Assembly: GCA_023460055.1 (NCBI GenBank)
Contig: JAEWRJ010000004.1
Location: forward strand, 1 to 62,300
DNA length: 62,300 nt
From: Bacillota bacterium
GTDB lineage: Bacteria > Bacillota > Clostridia > Christensenellales > Aristaeellaceae
Direction of reading: 5' to 3'
Below, piece by piece: positions 17,202 through 25,582 of this stretch (positions are counted from its first letter, which is position 1; the number at the start of each line of letters is the position of its first letter). The notes below the pieces were generated by a model. That model was not told the DNA's origin. It worked only from the letters and a program-made list of their open reading frames with translations, and did no database searches. A program made the position numbers and the translations under genes.

Positions 17202-18023
17202 CTATAACAGGTTAGTCAGCGCGGCAAACTTCTCCAGGCTTAACGCCTCCCCCCTCACACCAGCGGGGAGGCCTGCTTTTTGTACAAGCTCCTCCGCCTG
17301 CGAACGGCTGAGCGAATAAGCGGGCATGAGGTTATTAACCAAAGTCTTTCGCCGCATGCGGAAGGCGGAGTCAATCAGGTTGAACAGCTTCTTCTCATCC
17401 GCCTGGACCGGCGGCGTTTCGCGCATGGGCATCGTGACGAACGCGCTGTCGCACTTGGGCGGCGGCGTAAATGCTTCCGACCCGATGATCTTGACGATCC
17501 TGGGCTCAGATTTATACTGCGCAAGCAAGGCAAGCGGCCCGTAAGCCGGCGTGGAAGGGAGCGCGATCAGACGCTCCGCCGCTTCCTTTTGCACCATGAC
17601 GTTGATCGAGCGAATAGGCAGATCAAGGCTGAGAAGGCGGTTCATGATCGGCGTTGTGATGTAATAAGGCAGGTTAGCCGTGATTTTAAACGAGCCAAGA
17701 GGCAGGAGCAGTTCCTCAAGCCCCTCCCCCATGATATCTCCCTGGATCACCTCCACATGATCAAGGCCGTGCAGAGTCACCCGCAGCACCGGGATCAGCT
17801 GTGGATCCACCTCCATAGCCAGCACCCGCCCGGCTTTCTTCGCCAGTGCCTCGGTTAACGCGCCCAAACCGGGCCCTATCTCAAATACATGGTCCGAAGG
17901 CTCGATCCCGCTCAGAGCAACAAGCTCATCCAGCAGCGCCCTGTCATTGAGAAAATGCTGGCCCAGCGCCTGTTTGGCGCGGAAGCCTTTTTCGGGCTTG
18001 ATATGCGGTGTTTTTCCCTTCAT
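17202..18023 (-). CDS. rsmA: 16S rRNA (adenine1518-N6/1519-N6)-dimethyltransferase
   Basis: A 273-residue KsgA/RsmA enzyme that dimethylates two adjacent adenines at the 3' end of 16S rRNA during 30S assembly. It shows the entry motif QALGQHFLNDRALLDELV, SAM motif I VFEIGPGLGALTEAL near residue 45 and the catalytic NLPYYITTPIM near 118. Length is typical. It overlaps rpe by 4 bp and is the last gene of the 17.2-32.2 kb operon. Confidence 0.96.
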   Translation of the reverse strand: MKGKTPHIKPEKGFRAKQALGQHFLNDRALLDELVALSGIEPSDHVFEIGPGLGALTEALAKKAGRVLAMEVDPQLIPVLRVTLHGLDHVEVIQGDIMGEGLEELLLPLGSFKITANLPYYITTPIMNRLLSLDLPIRSINVMVQKEAAERLIALPSTPAYGPLALLAQYKSEPRIVKIIGSEAFTPPPKCDSAFVTMPMRETPPVQADEKKLFNLIDSAFRMRRKTLVNNLMPAYSLSRSQAEELVQKAGLPAGVRGEALSLEKFAALTNLL

Positions 18024-18667
18024 TGGGCCTCCAAAGCGCGGATTTTTGCGACAGTCAAAGCGGTATCCGGCGCGTGGAACAGAGAGGTCCCCATCACCAG
18101 GCGCGTCACGCCTTTTTTGATGGCCAGTTCCGCGTTGTCAGGCCCTATACCGCCGTCTGCCGATATAATGCCGCTAAAACCCTTTTCACGCAGAAGAGCC
18201 GCCTTGTCAAGCTGCTCGGGCATCATCTTCTGCCCGCCGAAACCGGGCTCCACCGTCATGATCAGCACCAGATCGATCAGGCTCAGGTATGGAAGGAGGC
18301 TGTCAGCAGGCGTATCGGGCTTAACGCTCAGCCCTGCCTTGCAGCCCAAGCCTTTAATGTGTTCAATGACCCGGATGATCTTTTCCCCCAGTTCAAGATG
18401 GATGGTGATCTCATTTGCCCCGGCTGCGGCAAAGGCCTCAATATAATGTTCAGGGTTGTCCATCATCAGGTGAACATCCTGCCTGATATCCGGAAATCCG
18501 CGGCGCAGGGCCCGGCACAGGTCGGGCCCGAAGCTTAGATTGGGCACAAAATGCGCGTCCATGATGTCCACATGCAGCAGATCTGCCCCGGCATCCAGTA
18601 TCCTCTGTACATCCTTGCCTATACGCAGCGGATCCGCCGCGAGCACCGAAGGAGCTATCTCAATCAT
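18020..18667 (-). CDS. rpe: Ribulose-phosphate 3-epimerase
   Basis: A 215-residue TIM-barrel epimerase interconverting ribulose-5-phosphate and xylulose-5-phosphate in the pentose phosphate pathway. Diagnostic motifs are IAPSVLAADPLRIG at the N terminus, HVDIMDAHFVPNLSFGP with metal-binding His/Asp, MTVEPGFGGQKM near residue 140 and ADGGIGPDN near 175. Its start overlaps rsgA by 8 bp, and the rsgA-rpe pairing is common in Firmicutes. Confidence 0.96.
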   Translation of the reverse strand: MIEIAPSVLAADPLRIGKDVQRILDAGADLLHVDIMDAHFVPNLSFGPDLCRALRRGFPDIRQDVHLMMDNPEHYIEAFAAAGANEITIHLELGEKIIRVIEHIKGLGCKAGLSVKPDTPADSLLPYLSLIDLVLIMTVEPGFGGQKMMPEQLDKAALLREKGFSGIISADGGIGPDNAELAIKKGVTRLVMGTSLFHAPDTALTVAKIRALEAQ

Positions 18668-19538
18668 ACCTTTCCCTCCATGTCTTCTTGACCGTTTCCA
18701 TCAGCTCGCCGTAGCGCTGCAGGCGTGATTCGCTGATATCCCCGGCCTCGCAGGCTAGTTTCACCGCGCAGCCAGGCTCCGTCAGATGCAGGCAGGGGCT
18801 GAAACGGCAGTCCCCCTCATAGAGACGGAAATCCGGATAATGCTCCCGCAGCTGCTCCGGCTCAAGGTCGCGGGGCAGCTCGAGGAGAGAAAAACCCGGT
18901 GTATCCATCACCTTCATGCCATCGTGATACAGAAGCGTTGTGTGGCGGGTGGTCTGCTTGCCGCGCTTGATCCTGTCGCTGATCGCGCCGGATATCAGCG
19001 TTTTACCTGTCACCATGCTCAGCAGCGCGCTTTTGCCTACGCCTGACTGACCGGCAAATCCCGTCAGCTCACCACGCATCCGGCTGCACAGCTCATCCAG
19101 CCCCAGACCCGAATAAGCGCTGAGCGCGATGACAGGAGCGCCTGAATTTTTATAGATCTCTCTGGCCTCCGCATACTTTTCCATGCCGATATCGCTCTTG
19201 TTCACCGCGATCAAGGGGCAGATGCCCTGCATATCGGCATAGACCAGCAGCTTGTCCACAAGAAGGTAATCAGGCGCCGGCTCTGGCGCTACCACAATCA
19301 CCATCAGGGTGATGTTGGCTACAGGGGGACGCAGGCACAGGCTGGCACGGGGCAGTATCTCCTCCAGCCACCCATGCTCCTCCCCGGATCCGGGGGAAAA
19401 CATCACGCGGTCTCCGGGCAGGGGACTGATCCCGTCCCGTCTGAATTTCTTTTTCGCGCGCAGGATATGCTCCTGCCCGGTTTCATCGCGCACGGTGTAG
19501 AATCCGCCGCGCCCTTCCTTGATCTCGCCTTTGATCAT
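18660..19538 (-). CDS. rsgA: Ribosome small-subunit-dependent GTPase RsgA
   Basis: A 292-residue circularly permuted GTPase with an N-terminal OB fold. The motif order is G4 (NKSD near residue 118), G1 (GQSGVGKSALL near 165) and G3 (DTPGF near 215). The C-terminal zinc site is made by cysteines and a histidine in FSPCLHLTEPGCAVK. It checks late 30S maturation and releases assembly factors. It overlaps prkC by 4 bp. The pairing with the PASTA kinase fits the known case in B. subtilis, where PrkC phosphorylates this GTPase (CpgA). Confidence 0.95.
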   Translation of the reverse strand: MIKGEIKEGRGGFYTVRDETGQEHILRAKKKFRRDGISPLPGDRVMFSPGSGEEHGWLEEILPRASLCLRPPVANITLMVIVVAPEPAPDYLLVDKLLVYADMQGICPLIAVNKSDIGMEKYAEAREIYKNSGAPVIALSAYSGLGLDELCSRMRGELTGFAGQSGVGKSALLSMVTGKTLISGAISDRIKRGKQTTRHTTLLYHDGMKVMDTPGFSLLELPRDLEPEQLREHYPDFRLYEGDCRFSPCLHLTEPGCAVKLACEAGDISESRLQRYGELMETVKKTWRERYD

Positions 19539-21157
19539 GGCGTCTCCGTCCGGGGAGGCTGATAAACATAAAGCACCAACTGAAGGGGTGTGCCCTCCAT
19601 CACCTTATCGCCGGATTTTGGAGTCTGGGTCGCAATGCGGCCGTCCTGCGCCGGATCTTCCACTGCGACATGATCCACCACATTTGGCACAAGCCCCGCG
19701 CGCTTGATGGCAGACTCGGCCGCCTCATAGGGCTGGCCTTTGTAATCAGCTACCGTGACTTCTCCTCCGGATACCGCCACCTGGATCACCCCGCCGTAAT
19801 CAAGCATCGCCCCTTTTTCAGGCGATTGGCTCAAAATGGTTCCGGAAGCTTCGGTATCCATGATACGGTTGATTTCAAACAGCTTCAGCCCGATCCGTTC
19901 CGTCTCCTCCTGCGCCTTTGCGAATAGCTTGCCGGTCAAGGCAGGGACCTCCTGCCTGCTGGCCCCTGAGGATATGGTGATCAAAATGGTATCGCCGCGC
20001 TTCATCGGATAGTCATAGTCGTGCGACTGCAGGATCACGCGCCCCACCGGTTCTCCGCTGGGCTGCCTGGCAATGCGCGGGATAAGTCCCGCCCGCCTGG
20101 CCTCCCTGATGGCTGCGTCTTCCTCAAAATCAAGCAGATAAGGGGCCCTTGTGCTGTTGACCACGGAGTTGACAATCGTGACCGTGCCCCAGACAAGCAG
20201 CCCCAGCACCACGGCAGCGGTCACCGCCATCGCGACCCGCTCCCTGTACCGCCTGCGCCGCTTTTTCGAAGGAGCTGACTTTTCAGGCTGTATGGACAGT
20301 ACCGGCGTATCCAGCGTATTTTCCTTCTCTGGAGACTGCAGAGCGATTTTCAAAGCCTGCGCCATTTCAAGCGCTGTATGGTAGCGGTTGACCGGCGCCT
20401 TTTCAAGCGCCTTCATCACCACCGCCTCCACGGAGGGAGATACATCCGGGTTGATCTCCCGCAGGGGCCGGGGCCGGGCCTGCACATGCTGCAGCGCGAT
20501 GGCGACCGGTGTTTCTCCATCAAAGGGCACCTTGCCTGTCAGCATCTCATAGAGCACGACGCCAACGCTGTACAGGTCACTGGATACAGTTGCCATCTCA
20601 CCCTGCGCCTGCTCGGGAGAAAAGTAATGCACTGTGCCCATCACGGATTTATCAGCATCAGGAATGGTCGCCGTTTTGGTTCCCACCATGCGCGCGATGC
20701 CAAAGTCTGATACCTTGATATACCCCTTCTGATTGACCAAAATGTTCTGCGGCTTGATATCCCGGTGAATGATCCCCGCCTGGTGCGCGTGCTGCAGGGC
20801 TGAGAGGATGCGAATGGCAATCTGCACCGACACGTCTTCGGGCAGCGTTTTTGAATCCCGAATGATATCCTTCAACGTCTTCCCGTTGACATATTCGATG
20901 ACGATATAGGGGTTTTCGGTCGTCCCCACATCCAAAAGGTTGACGATATTATGGTGGCTCATCTTGCTGGCCGCGTTGGCCTCCCGCTGAAAGCGGCTCA
21001 AAAAATCAGGGTTCTGCTTATATTCAGGCCGCAGGAATTTGATGGCCACATCATGCCCTGTGCGCAGGTCGCGCGCAAGGTATACCAGCGCCATTCCCCC
21101 CTCGCCGATTGGGGCGAGTATCTGATATCGATCCGCTATGATCTGCTTGATGCTCAC
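19535..21157 (-). CDS. prkC: PASTA-domain Ser/Thr protein kinase
   Basis: A 540-residue Hanks-type kinase. The cytoplasmic domain (1-275) has GEGGMALVYLARD, the invariant lysine in VAIKFL, catalytic HRDIKPQNILV and DFGIARMVG. A basic linker precedes one transmembrane helix (about 311-335), and three extracellular PASTA repeats span 345-540. PASTA repeats bind muropeptides or lipid II, so the kinase links wall status to growth and translation. It overlaps its phosphatase gene by 4 bp on one side and rsgA by 4 bp on the other. Confidence 0.96.
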   Translation of the reverse strand: MSIKQIIADRYQILAPIGEGGMALVYLARDLRTGHDVAIKFLRPEYKQNPDFLSRFQREANAASKMSHHNIVNLLDVGTTENPYIVIEYVNGKTLKDIIRDSKTLPEDVSVQIAIRILSALQHAHQAGIIHRDIKPQNILVNQKGYIKVSDFGIARMVGTKTATIPDADKSVMGTVHYFSPEQAQGEMATVSSDLYSVGVVLYEMLTGKVPFDGETPVAIALQHVQARPRPLREINPDVSPSVEAVVMKALEKAPVNRYHTALEMAQALKIALQSPEKENTLDTPVLSIQPEKSAPSKKRRRRYRERVAMAVTAAVVLGLLVWGTVTIVNSVVNSTRAPYLLDFEEDAAIREARRAGLIPRIARQPSGEPVGRVILQSHDYDYPMKRGDTILITISSGASRQEVPALTGKLFAKAQEETERIGLKLFEINRIMDTEASGTILSQSPEKGAMLDYGGVIQVAVSGGEVTVADYKGQPYEAAESAIKRAGLVPNVVDHVAVEDPAQDGRIATQTPKSGDKVMEGTPLQLVLYVYQPPRTETP

Positions 21158-21858
21158 CTGGGCACCTCCAGCAGGATCAAGGTGATATTGTCCCGTCCGC
21201 CCGCTTCCAGGGCGCCCACGACCATGCGGTCGGCAGACGTTTCCAGGTCGTTCATCATCAGGCAGTCCAAGATGCTCCGGGCATCCAGATGCTCGCTCAG
21301 CCCGTCAGAGCAAAGAAGCCAGCGATCACCGGGCATCTTGTCAAACACAGCTGTATCACAAAGAACCCGATCCTCTGTACCCACGGCCCGGGTGATGACG
21401 TTGCGGTAAGGAGAACTGCGGGCCGCGTCGCGTGCCAGAGCGCCGCTGCGTACCATTTCGCCCACAAGCGAGTGATCATTGCTCACCTGCGTGAGCTGAC
21501 CTTCGCGCAGCAGATAGGCCCGGCTGTCACCCACATGGCCCAGAAGAACACTTTCAGGCCCTTCCCAAAGCATCGTCAGCGTCGTTCCCATACCGCTCAG
21601 ATAATCATCTGCCTGCTGGCGCAGGTAGATATCATGTGTAATGCGCTGATAACAGGCATCGATAGCCGCCAGGGACGGCGGCAGCCCGTACAGGGCTTTT
21701 AGCCCCTCAATGGCCATCAAACTGGCGATATCTCCGCCGCGGTGTCCGCCCATGCCGTCCGCGACAGCATAGATGGGATACACGTCCGGCATCACCAGCA
21801 GGGCGTCCTGATTGCTTTTGCGTATGCGGCCTATGTGCGTTCTGGCGACTGATCTCAA
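21154..21858 (-). CDS. prpC: PP2C-type Ser/Thr phosphatase (partner of PrkC)
   Basis: A 234-residue PPM-family phosphatase with metal-binding motifs AVADGMGGHRGGD near residue 32, GDSRAYL near 108, LCSDGLSEHL near 180 and the C-terminal GGRDNITLILLE. It reverses phosphorylation by PrkC, with Mn/Mg in the active site. It is embedded by 4-bp overlaps between rlmN and prkC, the standard phosphatase-kinase arrangement. Confidence 0.95.
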   Translation of the reverse strand: MRSVARTHIGRIRKSNQDALLVMPDVYPIYAVADGMGGHRGGDIASLMAIEGLKALYGLPPSLAAIDACYQRITHDIYLRQQADDYLSGMGTTLTMLWEGPESVLLGHVGDSRAYLLREGQLTQVSNDHSLVGEMVRSGALARDAARSSPYRNVITRAVGTEDRVLCDTAVFDKMPGDRWLLCSDGLSEHLDARSILDCLMMNDLETSADRMVVGALEAGGRDNITLILLEVPR

Positions 21859-22940
21859 ACCCCGTCTCCTCCCTCGTCCAACACGGGTTCAAGCGACATC
21901 GCGGCCCCTTCTTTTAGCAGGTAGCGGCGCCGCAGCTGGCCGCAAGCCCCCGATGTATCAGCCCCCATCTCCCGTCTGAGCGTTGCGGAAATGCGGTATT
22001 CTTCCATCAGCGCTAAAAACTTCGCTGCTTCCATGCGGGTCACGCCGCGCAGCTGCCGTTCCTCTACCGGGTTCAAGGGGATCAGGTTGACATGGCACTG
22101 CATGCCGCGGAGCCTTAAAGCCAGCTCCCTTGCATGCTCGGGCTGATCATTCACGCCCTGGACCAGGGCGTACTCAAACACAACGCGCCGGCCTGTCTTG
22201 TCTATATAATTGCGGCAGGCTTCCAGCAGCCGCTGGATGCTCACGCTTCTGGCGATCGGCATGGTACGCTGCCTGATCTCATCATTGGGCGCGTGCAGGC
22301 TGACTGACAGCGTGACGGGGAGACCTTCCTGCGCCAATCTGTCCATTCTATCCACCAGCCCGCAGGTGCTCAGCGAGATGTGCCGAAGGCCGATGTTCAA
22401 GCCTTTCTCATGGCTGACCAGGCGCAGGAAGCGCACCACCTCATCATAGTTGTCAAGCGGCTCGCCCGACCCCATCAGGACGATGTTGTGAACGGCAGTG
22501 CCGGGCATTTCCGCCCCGGCCAGGATCACCATGTGCATCATCTCGGCCGCCGTAAGATTGCGGGCAAGCCCTTCCAGGGTGCTTGCGCAAAAGGAACAGC
22601 CCATCCGGCAACCAACCTGAGTGGACAGGCAAAGCGTCATGCCATAGCGGTAGCGCATCAGCACGCCTTCCACGCAGTGATCGTCCCGCATCGCGAACAG
22701 CACCTTCATGGTGCCGTCGATCTCCGATACGAAGCGTTCGATGATGCGCACAGGTTTGTCAACCGCCGCCTCTGTCAGCTGCTGCCGGAGGGGCAAAGGC
22801 AGGTTGCTCATTTCATCAAACCCGGCTCCCTTATGAAGCCAGGCGAACACCTGATCCGCCCGGTAGCCGGGCTGGCCTATATCTTTCAGATACAGGGCCA
22901 GCTCCTCCGGAAACATCTGCAAGAGAACGGGTTTTGTCAT
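21855..22940 (-). CDS. rlmN: 23S rRNA A2503 / tRNA A37 C2-methyltransferase, radical SAM
   Basis: A 361-residue radical-SAM enzyme with the cluster motif CRMGCSFCAS near residue 115. The SAM-binding GSGEPLDNYDEV is near 160, and a C-terminal catalytic cysteine lies in GADTSGACGQL near 330. It methylates A2503 at the peptidyl-transferase centre using a protein-bound methyl carrier. Length and domain order are normal and match RlmN rather than Cfr. It overlaps rsmB and prpC by 4 bp each. Confidence 0.95.
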   Translation of the reverse strand: MTKPVLLQMFPEELALYLKDIGQPGYRADQVFAWLHKGAGFDEMSNLPLPLRQQLTEAAVDKPVRIIERFVSEIDGTMKVLFAMRDDHCVEGVLMRYRYGMTLCLSTQVGCRMGCSFCASTLEGLARNLTAAEMMHMVILAGAEMPGTAVHNIVLMGSGEPLDNYDEVVRFLRLVSHEKGLNIGLRHISLSTCGLVDRMDRLAQEGLPVTLSVSLHAPNDEIRQRTMPIARSVSIQRLLEACRNYIDKTGRRVVFEYALVQGVNDQPEHARELALRLRGMQCHVNLIPLNPVEERQLRGVTRMEAAKFLALMEEYRISATLRREMGADTSGACGQLRRRYLLKEGAAMSLEPVLDEGGDGV

Positions 22941-25549
22941 ACGCGTTTCATCCGGGCTACAAAGAAGCCCTCCATCCCGTCACGGTGCGGGAGCAGCTGC
23001 AGGCCGTACTCTCCCGTCAGTTCCCTCAGGTTCGCCGGGATCTCCTCAGGCAGCGCGTCCATAACGAAATCAGAATGCGTATCCAGGAAATCCTTGATCT
23101 GCAGGTGGTTTTCTTCGGGCAGTATGGAGCAGGTGGCATAGACCAGCGCAGCGCCGGGCTTCACATAACGGCTGCAGGTATCCAGCAGCTTTGACTGGAT
23201 GCCCGTCAGCTCTTTCAAGCTTTCTTCCTTCAGGTTATGGCGCAGATCGGGCTTTTCAAACAGCATGCCGCTGCCGGTACAGGGCGCGTCGATCAGAACT
23301 GCGTCCATCATTCTGTCCATCTGCTCGCGGTATACCAAAGCGTCGCGCATCGCCGGGCGGATGTTGTACAGCCGCAGCCTGTCGGCCAGCGCCTGGATCA
23401 GATCCACCCTGTGCTCATGTACATCCCAGGCTTGCACGCGGCCTGTGCCCTGCATCTGCTCGGACATAAAAGCTGATTTGCCGCCGGGCGCCGCGCATGT
23501 ATCCAGCACCTGAGCGCCAAGCTTTGGTTTCACTGCCATGGCGGCCACCATGCTGCCTTCTCCCTGGATGGAGAACAAGCCGTCCAGGAAGTCATTGTCA
23601 TGGCCGATATCGGATGCCCCTGATACATGCCAGACTCCCGGAAGGATACCGGGTTGTGCATCCCAGGTTTTTTTCCGGAGCAGTTCTTCAAACTTGGCAG
23701 CGCTGATGCGCTGCAGGTTGGGGCGGACGGTAATATAGTGCTCCTGCTTTTCATAGCAAAGGAGCCGGTCGCCTTCCTCGGGTCCGTAAGCATCCAGTAT
23801 CTTCTGAGCGTACCACTCAGGCAGGGATTGCATGACGCGGTAATACGTGAGCCCCTCTTCCTTTGCGGGAAAGCTCAGCTCCTCCCGGCCGCGGATCAAA
23901 TTGCGCAGCACGCCGTTGACCAGGCCGGTCAGATCTTCCAGGCCCAGATCACGCGTCAGCTTTACCGCCTCGTTGACAGCAGCGCTGTCGGGGATACGGT
24001 CAAGCAAAAGAATCTGAGCGGCTGACAGGCGCAGAATGTTGCGCACGCGCTTTTCAAGCTTCTCCGTGTCTTCCAGGTAGCGGTCAAGCGCGAAGTCGAT
24101 CTGATTGAGATGCTCCAGCGTCAGATAAACGATGCGGGTGCACAGCCGCTTGTCTTTCTGAGACAGGTTCACTTTCTCAAAATGCTCGTCCAGCGACAGC
24201 GAGGCAAAACCGCTTTCAAGCAGCACGCGGTTTAATACCAGCATGGCGGACTTGCGGGCATCGGCGCTCAGCCCTGTCCCTTCCCTGTCATTGGGCTGGC
24301 TGCGAAAATCCGTCCGCCCAGGGGCGGCATGGTTGAAACTTGGCCTGGGCGACGCGGGCCGGCGAAACCCGCCGGCTGGACGCGCGGGGCCTGAAAAATC
24401 AGGTCTCCCGAAGCGCTGCTGAGGCTGCGGAGCCTGTGGGGGGCGGCTGAAGCTTCTGCGGTCGCGGTCATTCCCCTGCGGGTCAGGTACAAAGGCAGGT
24501 TTGTTGAAGCGATGGCTGCCTTCCTGGGGCCGGGGCGCGCCTCTGTCAAAGGCGGGCTTATTTGCATAGCTGCGGCCTTCTCCGCCCTGGTCTTGAGGCG
24601 CTCCTGCGGGTTTCGCGTGTTGCCTGCGCTCGCCGCTCTGCGCCCCTCTGTCAAAGGCAGGCTTTGCATAGCTGCGGCCTTCTCCGCCCTGGCCTTGAGG
24701 CACCCCTGCGGGTTTCGCGTATTGCCTGCGCTCGCCGCTCTGCGCCCCTCTGTCAAAGGCAGGCTTGCCAAAGCTGCGACCTCCGCTTCCCTGGCCCTGC
24801 GGGGCTCCCGCGGGTCTCGCGAACGGCTTGCGCTCGCCGCTCTGCGGGCCTCTGTCAAAGGCGGGCTTGTTGCCAAAGCTGCGGCTTCCGCCGCCCTGGC
24901 CCTGCGGGGCTCCCGCGGGTCTCGCGAACGGTTTGCGCTCCCCGCTCTGCGGGCCTCTGTCAAAGGCAGGTTTACCGAAGCTGCGGCCTCCACCTCCCTG
25001 GCCCTGTGGGGCTCCCGCAGGTTTCGCGTATTGCCTGCGCTCGCCGCTCTGCGCCCCTCTGTCAAAGGCAGGCTTGCCAAAGCTGCGGCCCCCGCCGCCC
25101 TGGCCCTGCTGCGCTCCCGCGGGTCTCGGGAAAGGTTTGCGCTCGCCGCTCTGCGGCCCTCTGTCAAAGGCAGGCTTGCCAAAGCTGCGGCCCCCGCCGC
25201 CCTGCCCTTGCGGCGCTCCCGCGGGTCTCGCGAAAGGCTTGCGCTCGCCGCTCTGTGCCCCTCTGTCAAAAGCGGGCTTGCTAAAGCTGCGGCCCCCGCC
25301 GCCCTGGCTCTGAGGTGCTCCCGCGGGTCTCGGGAAAGGTTTGCGCTCGCCGCTCTGCGGCCCTCTGTCAAAGGCAGGCTTGCCAAAGCTGCGGCCCCCG
25401 CCGCTCTGGCCTTGCGGAGCCCCCGCCGGTTTGCCATAGCGCCGTTCCCCGGTCTGGGGCTGGCCTGCCGCGGGACGTCCATAGGGTTTATTTGTTCCTT
25501 GCTGATCCGGGCGATTATAAGGCGCCTTTTTGCTATCGTTTTCGCTCAT
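22937..25549 (-). CDS. rsmB: 16S rRNA cytosine-967 C5-methyltransferase with long repetitive N-terminal extension
   Basis: An 870-residue protein, nearly twice the usual 430-450. The normal enzyme starts near residue 427 with the NusB-like domain (SADARKSAMLVLNRVLLESG). It continues to the methyltransferase with LDTCAAPGGKSAF (SAM site, about 683), DAPCTGSGML (about 756) and YATCSILPEEN (about 803), the last two holding the two catalytic cysteines. Residues 34-341 are nine tandem copies of a 34-residue Gly/Arg/Pro/Gln-rich unit. Residues 342-426 are also basic and disordered. This RGG-like tail probably binds RNA or phase-separates; that is inference. There is one continuous frame with no internal break, and a hairpin lies just before the ribosome site. 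Confidence 0.92.
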   Translation of the reverse strand: MSENDSKKAPYNRPDQQGTNKPYGRPAAGQPQTGERRYGKPAGAPQGQSGGGRSFGKPAFDRGPQSGERKPFPRPAGAPQSQGGGGRSFSKPAFDRGAQSGERKPFARPAGAPQGQGGGGRSFGKPAFDRGPQSGERKPFPRPAGAQQGQGGGGRSFGKPAFDRGAQSGERRQYAKPAGAPQGQGGGGRSFGKPAFDRGPQSGERKPFARPAGAPQGQGGGSRSFGNKPAFDRGPQSGERKPFARPAGAPQGQGSGGRSFGKPAFDRGAQSGERRQYAKPAGVPQGQGGEGRSYAKPAFDRGAQSGERRQHAKPAGAPQDQGGEGRSYANKPAFDRGAPRPQEGSHRFNKPAFVPDPQGNDRDRRSFSRPPQAPQPQQRFGRPDFSGPARPAGGFRRPASPRPSFNHAAPGRTDFRSQPNDREGTGLSADARKSAMLVLNRVLLESGFASLSLDEHFEKVNLSQKDKRLCTRIVYLTLEHLNQIDFALDRYLEDTEKLEKRVRNILRLSAAQILLLDRIPDSAAVNEAVKLTRDLGLEDLTGLVNGVLRNLIRGREELSFPAKEEGLTYYRVMQSLPEWYAQKILDAYGPEEGDRLLCYEKQEHYITVRPNLQRISAAKFEELLRKKTWDAQPGILPGVWHVSGASDIGHDNDFLDGLFSIQGEGSMVAAMAVKPKLGAQVLDTCAAPGGKSAFMSEQMQGTGRVQAWDVHEHRVDLIQALADRLRLYNIRPAMRDALVYREQMDRMMDAVLIDAPCTGSGMLFEKPDLRHNLKEESLKELTGIQSKLLDTCSRYVKPGAALVYATCSILPEENHLQIKDFLDTHSDFVMDALPEEIPANLRELTGEYGLQLLPHRDGMEGFFVARMKRV
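24527..25450 (-). repeat. Nine-copy 102-bp coding tandem repeat in rsmB
   Basis: Nine units of 34 codons (two have one extra Asn codon) follow the pattern GER-(KPF/RQY)-(A/P)-(R/K)-PAGAPQGQGGGG, then RSFGKPAFDRG-(P/A)-QS. Unit boundaries start at residue 34 of RsmB. Neighbouring copies differ mainly at a few alternating positions (KPFARP versus RQYAKP), showing expansion followed by shuffling or gene conversion. The array keeps several other frames open, producing spurious antisense frames. Confidence 0.93.
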
Positions 25550-25582
25550 GTTTTCCTCTCCCGGCTCTTGGCCGGGCTTCCA

